Assembly: GCA_003153075.1 (NCBI GenBank) | Contig: PMBW01000188.1 | Span: 9,056-20,476 of the forward strand | Length of the DNA: 11,421 nt | Direction of reading: 5' to 3' | DNA from: Dehalococcoidia bacterium | GTDB lineage: Bacteria; Chloroflexota; Dehalococcoidia; Dehalococcoidales; Fen-1064 | Shown here: in pieces, positions 5,746 through 11,421 of the stretch | Position numbering within the stretch: the first letter of the stretch is position 1 | How the letters are laid out: the number at the start of each line of letters is the position of its first letter | Notes under the pieces: generated by a model | Database searches by the model: none | Seen by the model: only the letters and a program-made list of their open reading frames with translations | Told to the model about the DNA's origin: nothing | Translations under genes and position numbers: made by a program

Positions 5746-8379
5746 TTAGTCCGTTGTTTCGGCTAAACCGTCGTCGTCCTTGGCTCCAACTTTCTTCGGA
5801 CGGATCTTTCTGTAGACATCTTTCGGAGCCTTCTTTTCACCGCCAACCGTTAACAGCCGGTCAATGGTGATAGCGAACAATCTTTCGTTCTCTTCAAGGT
5901 ACGGCTCGATCAATTTCCAATCCGCCTCCGTCATTTTAGCGAACTGTCCGCCGTTGAGTTGCTCTTCAACCAGTTTCCGGTTCGGGTCGCGCACATAAAT
6001 CGCGCCGCCGGACGCCAGCGAAAAGATATTGGAGCCGGGATAAGGCGATTCATACTCACGGATCGACCCGTCGTTGTCATCGAAGCCGATGCCATTCAGG
6101 ATCACAAACCCGCCACCGTTCAGTGCATCCCCGGCCATGAATGACTCAGCCAGGTAGTCCAGCGCCGTGCCGTTGATGACCACCCTCGGCTTACCGACGG
6201 CATTGATCAGGGGACGCCCTGCAGCATTGCCCATGATAAATGCCGAACCCCCTTTGGCGCCGTACATAAATGTCTGTCCGACATCGCCGTAGACTACCAG
6301 CTTACCGTCTTTCATGATCTGGCAAAGCTGGTCCTGCGCGTTGCCGTGGACGTAGATCTCCATACCGTCAATACCGGAGGCCAGATAGTCACCGGATGAA
6401 CCGTAGACATCTATCCGTACACCTTTGGTCGCCGGGCCTAAGCCGCAGCCGGTGAAGCGCTGGCCGCGGTATTTGTAGACAATGAAATGCCGCCAACCGA
6501 GTTTGAAAGCTTTGGTTATCAACACCGCATCGCAGTTATCGCCTTCCGGCTCGAATTGTCCCGCATCGATCACCAGTGTTTTATTGTTCTGGTGCGGTTT
6601 CTGCAGTGCAGCGCGGGTGGCATAACTTATTTGCACGAACTGGGAAGTTGGTTTTTCGGTAATCATCGGCGTTGCAGCCAACAATTCATCGATATTGATT
6701 TTCAGGACATGCTGCACAGAACTGCGTTTGATTTTTCCGGTGTTGTAGCGCAGGTCGTTCAACAGGGTCAAGGCCGTAATTGCCGTCTGTTTGAAAGCAT
6801 CATTTTTCAGACCGCTAAGTTTGATTGCTTCAACCGCAAACCTGAACTCTTCGGCATCGAATCCGCTCATCGCATCCCGAACATAAAAGAAAATTTTATT
6901 CGCCGGGGAACTGTCCAATTCAGCGAATAAACCATCGAGTTTTTCTTGAATAGTTTTACCTTCGGCGGCTTTTACCTTTACTTTCTTCGAAACATCAACC
7001 ACGACCTTATCGCGCGGAGTTTCGATCACCTTCCCGAATTTATCGGCACAGATCAACTGTTTTTTCCCCGAGCCGTCTTTAGCATCTTTCAGACTGAAGA
7101 TAAAAGCTCCGCCATCGGTATAGCTGCCGCCGCGGGCATTCCAATACTTGTCGGCAATCGGTCCAAAGCGGGCGTCTTCGCGCTGTAAAGAAACTAGTGT
7201 TGCATCGATGGCCTGTTTTTCCGAACAGATCAGACCGATTTGTACCTCACCCTCCTGCAGGGCAAACACCTGCGGTCTGAGCATGGCGGTATCCGTGATG
7301 CCGATCAACTGGAACTGATCATTCTGTACATCGTTACGGGCGATGATGAAGAACCACGGCCCGTCAGGCGATGAAAAGACGTGATGTTTCTGAATGGCCC
7401 GGTATAATGCCTGTTTCTGCGCAGGCAGCATATCAAAGTCCATCTCTGATGTCGGCGCCAGGGCTTCAATTAAATATTCAAGCGGATATTTATACACCCT
7501 GCTCCACAGGTCAAGTAACAGCGCCGCCTCTTCCGTGTCGGTCAGGAACAGGGGGAAATAGTTACGCTGTTTCAAATATTCCAGCACGGACTGGTAATTG
7601 GCAAAGTCGCCGTTATGTACCAACGCTTCATTGAGCGCGCTGAAGGGATGACAGCCGCCCGGATGCCAGACACGCCCGCGGGTGGGGTAGCGCTGATGCG
7701 CCAGCCAGACATGGGCTTTGAAATCATCCAGTTTATAATAGCGGACGACATTCTCCGCGTATCCGACGATCTTCAGGATCATCATGTTCCGGCCGTGGGA
7801 CATGACAAAGGCCTTTTTTTCGCCGAGTGAAGCATAATACTGCTTATTGATTTTAAAGCTGTTCTGATAGACAAACTCATCCTCGGCATCCCGCCGGTCG
7901 AGGGAGGTCAATTTCTCATCCGCGATAAATTTATACAGGACATCGTTCTTGACCCGCACGAAATAACGCATGATATCCGGCGGTTTGACCTCCAGGCCGA
8001 TGCTTTTATAATCATCGAGCGTATCCAGTTTCTCAAATTTGTCGATCTTAAAATACGGGTGGATGTAGGTGTGTTCGATTTCTTTTGCCACGCCTGCATC
8101 CAGCAACGCAATGTGGATCATGTAGTCTTCATCCAGGACTTTTCTGGTAACACCCAGGGCTTCTGGGACAAATCCGACGGCGCCAATACCGCCGCCTTTG
8201 CCGTTGCCCCGGTTATGCATCTGCGCCGAAGGCTCGAAGATGTTTTTACCGGTCACGGGAATAGAACAGATAAATCCGGTAACGCCACAGCCGCCTTCTT
8301 CCTCGGTATTAGCGGCGAGATCCGGTACCTGACTGCACAGTTCAGTGCGGGATGATAATATTTTTTCGGCATTATCCAT
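5746..8379 (-). CDS. Glutamate synthase-like glutamine amidotransferase / GXGXG-domain fusion
   Basis: The 877-residue protein joins the two outer parts of GOGAT and omits the FMN barrel. Residues 31-430 are a class II (Ntn) glutamine amidotransferase: GCGVTG supplies the likely nucleophile Cys31, HQRYPTRGR (228-236) is the substrate-Arg motif, and HNGDFANY (255-262) is the oxyanion-type Asn-Gly motif. The 30 residues before Cys31 would be removed, as in the GltB propeptide. Residues 440-590 are a linker or domain I cannot place. Residues 595-800 are the GXGXG beta-helix (GSSGDYLASGIDG, YGDVGQTFMYGAKGGSAF, GRPLINAVGKPRVVINGTAL). The C-terminus is basic. The ATG overlaps the end of the FMN subunit gene by 8 bp, with GGAG upstream, implying coupled translation and a complex in which ammonia is passed to the FMN subunit. 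N-methylglutamate synthase is an alternative activity of this architecture. Confidence 0.88.
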   Translation of the reverse strand: MDNAEKILSSRTELCSQVPDLAANTEEEGGCGVTGFICSIPVTGKNIFEPSAQMHNRGNGKGGGIGAVGFVPEALGVTRKVLDEDYMIHIALLDAGVAKEIEHTYIHPYFKIDKFEKLDTLDDYKSIGLEVKPPDIMRYFVRVKNDVLYKFIADEKLTSLDRRDAEDEFVYQNSFKINKQYYASLGEKKAFVMSHGRNMMILKIVGYAENVVRYYKLDDFKAHVWLAHQRYPTRGRVWHPGGCHPFSALNEALVHNGDFANYQSVLEYLKQRNYFPLFLTDTEEAALLLDLWSRVYKYPLEYLIEALAPTSEMDFDMLPAQKQALYRAIQKHHVFSSPDGPWFFIIARNDVQNDQFQLIGITDTAMLRPQVFALQEGEVQIGLICSEKQAIDATLVSLQREDARFGPIADKYWNARGGSYTDGGAFIFSLKDAKDGSGKKQLICADKFGKVIETPRDKVVVDVSKKVKVKAAEGKTIQEKLDGLFAELDSSPANKIFFYVRDAMSGFDAEEFRFAVEAIKLSGLKNDAFKQTAITALTLLNDLRYNTGKIKRSSVQHVLKINIDELLAATPMITEKPTSQFVQISYATRAALQKPHQNNKTLVIDAGQFEPEGDNCDAVLITKAFKLGWRHFIVYKYRGQRFTGCGLGPATKGVRIDVYGSSGDYLASGIDGMEIYVHGNAQDQLCQIMKDGKLVVYGDVGQTFMYGAKGGSAFIMGNAAGRPLINAVGKPRVVINGTALDYLAESFMAGDALNGGGFVILNGIGFDDNDGSIREYESPYPGSNIFSLASGGAIYVRDPNRKLVEEQLNGGQFAKMTEADWKLIEPYLEENERLFAITIDRLLTVGGEKKAPKDVYRKIRPKKVGAKDDDGLAETTD

Positions 8380-9877
8380 TATGGTCTAACTCCGTTTCAT
8401 GACTATAATCTATATGCTTCAGTAAGTCCGTCCTTCCGACGAGTTCCCTGACACTCTTCATGCCAAACTTCTGAAGGATATCGACCAACTGGACATTCCA
8501 GGCATTATACATATTGGTCAACCGCTGCGTTGCCCAACCCTCGTTAAACAGGTCTGATAACTCCGAGTCTGTGGAAGCAATGCCCCTGGCGCAGCCCCTT
8601 CCGGATTCGCAGTTACCGCAGCGGACGCACTCCAATGAGACCATTTCCGCCGTCCCGATCACTGCGCCGTCGGCGCCCAGGCAAATCGCCTTGGCCAGGT
8701 CATGCGCAGTGCGGATACCCCCGGAAGCAATCAGCGTAATAGCATCACGCACGCCTTCATCTTTCAGGAATTTATGAACTTTTGTGATGGCGTACTCGAT
8801 AGGCATGGCAATATTTTTCTTGGCAATATCGGGTGCTGCCCCGGTGCCGCCGTACCCGCCGTCGATGTGGATGATATGCGCACCGGCATAGTACGAACCT
8901 ACAGCTACCATGTCCACGTCGTTCGGCGTGGAAACCTTGACCGATACCAGGGCATGAGGGTTAATTTCCTTGATCCAGTCGATGTGCTTTTTGTGGTCTT
9001 CGATGGAATACACCGAGTGGAACGGGAACGGGGAAAACAACGATGTGCCTTTTACGGCCTCTCGCATTTTCGCCACGCTTTCCGTATTTTTTTCTCCGAG
9101 CAAGTGCCCACCGAGCCCCGGCTTGGCGCCCTGGGCATATTTAAATTCAACGATCTTGACTCGCTGGATAGTCTCTTCACGCACACCAAACAGACCTGTA
9201 GCGATCTGGGTGATTACGTGTTCGCTGTACGGCTGCAGGTTGTCAGGAAAACCGCCTTCTCCAGTGCACGTAAAAGTATTCCAGTTGGTCGCATTATGCG
9301 CTTTAGCCACCATCGTAGGAAGACTAACCGATCCGAAAGACATTCCGCCGCCGTATACCGGGGTTGAAATGACGACATTCGCCCGACCGTCATTTCTGCG
9401 GTTTAATGGGATCTCCGTAGATATTTCCGATTTATTCACCTTTTTCGGGTGTTCGGGGAACTTAAACCGCAATTTATCGAAGCCGCCCCCGGAATTGCCC
9501 ACATTATATTCCAGATCCTTACGCTCCGGTGGAAGGCCGGTTTCAGCCATGATCCAGGTTCCGGTGATCATGTCAGCGGTCCAGCGGAAGTCTCCCAATG
9601 TCGCGTACATGGGGTTCAAAGACAGGCTCAAGGCTTTACGCGGGCATTTGGCGACGCAGTAGAAATCCTTGCTCTGGCACTCAAACCCGATACATTTGTA
9701 ATCGATGGGACGTTTAATTTTATTATGCCCCTCGACCCTTTCATGCACACCGTACGGACAGGTTTTGGCGCACGTTCCGCAGTTGATGCAGTCCTCGGAA
9801 CGGGTAATCTTATATTTCGGCACCTGGTGCTTGAACCTTGAAGGGGCTAATCTGATGTTTACAGTTGATGGTTTCAT
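8372..9877 (-). CDS. Ferredoxin-domain FMN-binding glutamate synthase subunit
   Basis: The 501-residue protein carries the synthase reaction: 2-oxoglutarate plus ammonia plus two electrons to glutamate. The N-terminus is a two-cluster ferredoxin module, with C30-C33-C36-C40 and C62-C67-C74-C78. Residues about 165-430 are the glutamate synthase FMN barrel with TGEGG (205-209), EFKYAQGAKPGLGGHL (244-259), HIDGGYGGTGAAP (337-349) and ASGGIRTAHD (384-393). Cysteines 417, 420, 423 and 429 replace the 3Fe-4S triad of bacterial GltB. This is the archaeal type of GOGAT, with the amidotransferase on another polypeptide encoded next in the operon (8-bp overlap). No GltD-like NADPH subunit is near, so reduced ferredoxin or a similar donor is inferred. 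All visible catalytic motifs are intact. Confidence 0.9.
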   Translation of the reverse strand: MKPSTVNIRLAPSRFKHQVPKYKITRSEDCINCGTCAKTCPYGVHERVEGHNKIKRPIDYKCIGFECQSKDFYCVAKCPRKALSLSLNPMYATLGDFRWTADMITGTWIMAETGLPPERKDLEYNVGNSGGGFDKLRFKFPEHPKKVNKSEISTEIPLNRRNDGRANVVISTPVYGGGMSFGSVSLPTMVAKAHNATNWNTFTCTGEGGFPDNLQPYSEHVITQIATGLFGVREETIQRVKIVEFKYAQGAKPGLGGHLLGEKNTESVAKMREAVKGTSLFSPFPFHSVYSIEDHKKHIDWIKEINPHALVSVKVSTPNDVDMVAVGSYYAGAHIIHIDGGYGGTGAAPDIAKKNIAMPIEYAITKVHKFLKDEGVRDAITLIASGGIRTAHDLAKAICLGADGAVIGTAEMVSLECVRCGNCESGRGCARGIASTDSELSDLFNEGWATQRLTNMYNAWNVQLVDILQKFGMKSVRELVGRTDLLKHIDYSHETELDHNG

Positions 9878-9887
9878 ATGCTCACAT

Positions 9888-9962
9888 CTTTTTTATTTTG
9901 AAATAATTTACCGATTATACTTTTTATATAGTTTACCGATCATATTTTTAAAACAGCTTACC
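9888..9962 (-). repeat. Three degenerate 25-bp tandem units
   Basis: Reading the minus strand, units begin with GGTAA at 9962, 9937 and 9912, each 25 bp long. Units 1 and 2 agree at 19 of 25 positions and units 2 and 3 at 17 of 25. Unit 1 covers the last codons and stop of the upstream gene (GKLF then TAA), and units 2 and 3 fill the gap before the FMN subunit gene at 9877. It reads like an old tandem duplication of the gene end, now decaying, rather than a regulatory repeat, though the spacing would also allow paired protein binding. Confidence 0.5.
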
Positions 9963-11333
9963 AAAGGTATCTTTATCTATTTCTTCAAAGAATATCGCCC
10001 GACCTGATTCTCCCCGCAGGCGGCGTGCCTCACGGATCCCCATGGCTCCCATCATTTCCAATATCTGTGAGTGCCAGGCGCTCATGAGATTGATCATGCG
10101 CTGGGTAACGATCGGGGTCGGAATAGTAGCGACGGCTTCCGGAAAAACCAGGTATTGCTCACGCTCTTCATAAATTCTGGCGCCCAACCCGATCATCAGC
10201 GGTAAATCGATGGCCGTCAGATCAGCGCCGCAAAGCATGGCTTTGGTTACGTGCTCTGCCAGGCCGATACCGCCCGAGACTATGATGGTAACCTCATCAC
10301 GGATATGATCTTCTACCAGCCTCAGATGGACAGATCTGATGACATCTTTGAGGTGCCTGCTGCCGGATCCTGCGGGACTGTTCAGTTCCTGCCCCCGGTA
10401 ATCGGCAGTCAATTGGATAATTTCCGCGCCGTCGTGCGCCAGTTTGGTAGCGGTATATTCCACATCTTTCACCGCCGGAACGCGCACAATTATGAGAGCC
10501 TGGCTGATCTTTTTTATTTTTTCCTTGATAACCGTAAAAGTTTTCAATAACGCATCATTATATTCGATGGACACAATACGCGCTTTTTTGATCATATCCT
10601 TATGCCCGTCGATTTCCGCGACAGTAAGGCGGGGGATAATGTTATCGCTGTGCTTCTCACAATCCGCGGTGATGTCCGCAATCGGCATGATGACGAATGT
10701 ATTGAGTTCCGCTGCAGCTTTTACCATTGCCAGCTTTACATTCGGGCTTAACTTGTCCTCCGGGAGATCGAAGAGAATCGGCAGCGAGACATCAACGGTA
10801 TCAGGCACCTTTGAAACCAACTGCTTTTCTGCATTAAACACCAGATGATTGAGTTTGCGGCCCAGATCAATGGATGTACTGATATATTCACGCCCGTGGA
10901 TCCCGTCCCGGGTCGGGCGTACAATTTCGGACATATCCGTCCACATACTGTCAAATCCGGTTCCTGTAAACGGGCCCCGGTAGCCTGCGCCGGAAACAGG
11001 GACGTTCCCATCCTCGGACTGCTTATAGAGGGTGATCAGCATGTCCGGCTTCCAGTATGAACCACCCGTGTTGACGAAGCCCTTATCCAGCGATTTTTCG
11101 AGCGCGCCGCGAGGGCATTCCTGGATACAGCGGAAACAGTTTTTACAAACTACGGTGTTCGGGTCCGCCATTTTCCGCGGGTCGGCTTCACTTCGTTTGT
11201 GCGCCTGGTAAATACAAACTTTGGTGCACTTGCCGCAGTTAATACAATTTTCCCCCCGCACTATCTTGAACTTGAAAACATAGTCCAGTTCGAGCGGTAT
11301 AGCCTTTGGGTGAATGTGATATTTCTTGGGCAT
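9948..11333 (-). CDS. Divergent ferredoxin/glutamate synthase FMN-domain paralog
   Basis: The 461-residue protein is a relative of the following FMN subunit. Its ferredoxin module is intact: C30-C33-C36-C40 in the same positions, then C63-C66-C69-C73 in a more regular ferredoxin spacing. The tail also aligns (TQRMINLMSAWHSQILEMMG, 410-429, with TQRLTNMYNAWNVQLVDILQ in the neighbour), as does VSGGIGLAEHVTKAMLCGAD (352-371). The middle does not keep the catalytic signatures: no GEGG, no QGAKPG (VSIEYNDALLKTF instead), the DGGYGGTGAAP position reads TADYRGQELNSPAG, and the late cysteine cluster is gone. It may be an electron-carrying or structural partner rather than an active synthase. It is first in the operon, 70 bp before its paralog. 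Family placement is good; an independent catalytic role is doubtful. Confidence 0.8.
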   Translation of the reverse strand: MPKKYHIHPKAIPLELDYVFKFKIVRGENCINCGKCTKVCIYQAHKRSEADPRKMADPNTVVCKNCFRCIQECPRGALEKSLDKGFVNTGGSYWKPDMLITLYKQSEDGNVPVSGAGYRGPFTGTGFDSMWTDMSEIVRPTRDGIHGREYISTSIDLGRKLNHLVFNAEKQLVSKVPDTVDVSLPILFDLPEDKLSPNVKLAMVKAAAELNTFVIMPIADITADCEKHSDNIIPRLTVAEIDGHKDMIKKARIVSIEYNDALLKTFTVIKEKIKKISQALIIVRVPAVKDVEYTATKLAHDGAEIIQLTADYRGQELNSPAGSGSRHLKDVIRSVHLRLVEDHIRDEVTIIVSGGIGLAEHVTKAMLCGADLTAIDLPLMIGLGARIYEEREQYLVFPEAVATIPTPIVTQRMINLMSAWHSQILEMMGAMGIREARRLRGESGRAIFFEEIDKDTFGKLF

Positions 11334-11373
11334 AATCTTTATCCGTCTTTTTTGATTTTATTATATCAGCGGT

Positions 11374-11421
11374 TTAGTTGTTCCGCTCGACCATATCCCA
11401 GTACTCTTTGGTGGCATCGAC
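11374..11421 (-). CDS. C-terminus of an upstream gene (partial)
   Basis: The minus-strand frame entering from the window edge reads VDATKEYWDMVERNN and stops at TAA (11374-11376), 40 bp before the paralog's start. The composition is typical of a helical protein end, and the spacing suggests it could be the first visible member of the same operon. Fifteen residues are too few to name a family. Confidence 0.5.
   Translation of the reverse strand, partial: VDATKEYWDMVERNN

Noticed and set aside
6487..6930. 147-codon + strand frame opposite the amidotransferase fusion
   Set aside because: Antisense shadow of a well-supported gene; no ribosome-binding site or family pattern.
8702..9662. Long + strand open frames (221 and 230 codons) opposite the FMN subunit gene
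   Set aside because: They lie antisense to a gene with unmistakable iron-sulfur and glutamate synthase motifs, and their translations show no domain pattern.

Overview
The window looks like chromosomal DNA of an anaerobic bacterium. The bacterial signs are Shine-Dalgarno sequences (for example AGGAGG before the antitoxin), a lipobox lipoprotein, a TTGACT-17-TATCAT sigma70-type promoter and a type II toxin-antitoxin pair. The gene mix suggests an anaerobe of the Chloroflexota/Dehalococcoidia kind: an archaeal-type split glutamate synthase carrying ferredoxin-like clusters, a free-standing pyruvate-kinase C-terminal-domain protein beside molybdenum-cofactor genes, and a PsbP-like lipoprotein. 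That placement is inference. No rRNA, tRNA, CRISPR array, transposase or integrase was seen.

Left part (1-2840, + strand): about 500 bp hold no convincing intact gene, only a possible gene end (1-39), a hairpin-rich stretch (about 61-150) and a decayed minus-strand reading frame (135-380). Then comes a three-gene + strand run: a pyruvate kinase alpha/beta-domain-like protein, moaB and moeA. MoaB and MoeA perform the last two steps of molybdenum/tungsten cofactor assembly, adenylylation of molybdopterin and metal insertion. moaB and moeA overlap by ATGA.

Middle (2841-5745): a compact RHH antitoxin/MazF-type toxin module on the + strand, preceded by two near-identical 15-bp direct repeats, runs convergently into a minus-strand pair of moaC and a GNAT acetyltransferase. 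MoaC acts early in the same cofactor pathway, so the toxin-antitoxin module sits between two groups of cofactor genes. Next on the minus strand is a PsbP/DcrB-like lipoprotein with its own good promoter, and then a strong bidirectional terminator.

Right part (5746-11421, - strand): three genes form a glutamate-synthase-like operon. In transcription order they are a divergent ferredoxin/FMN-domain paralog lacking most recognisable catalytic motifs (11333-9948), a canonical ferredoxin plus FMN-binding glutamate synthase domain (9877-8372), and a fusion of the class II glutamine amidotransferase domain with the GXGXG structural domain (8379-5746). Together they re-create GOGAT with the FMN barrel supplied in trans: ammonia is released from glutamine by one polypeptide and used on the other, probably with reduced ferredoxin as electron source since no NAD(P)H subunit is seen. 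The degenerate paralog is the most unusual part. A decaying 25-bp tandem repeat separates it from the next gene. The last 48 bases hold the C-terminus of another gene of the same direction.
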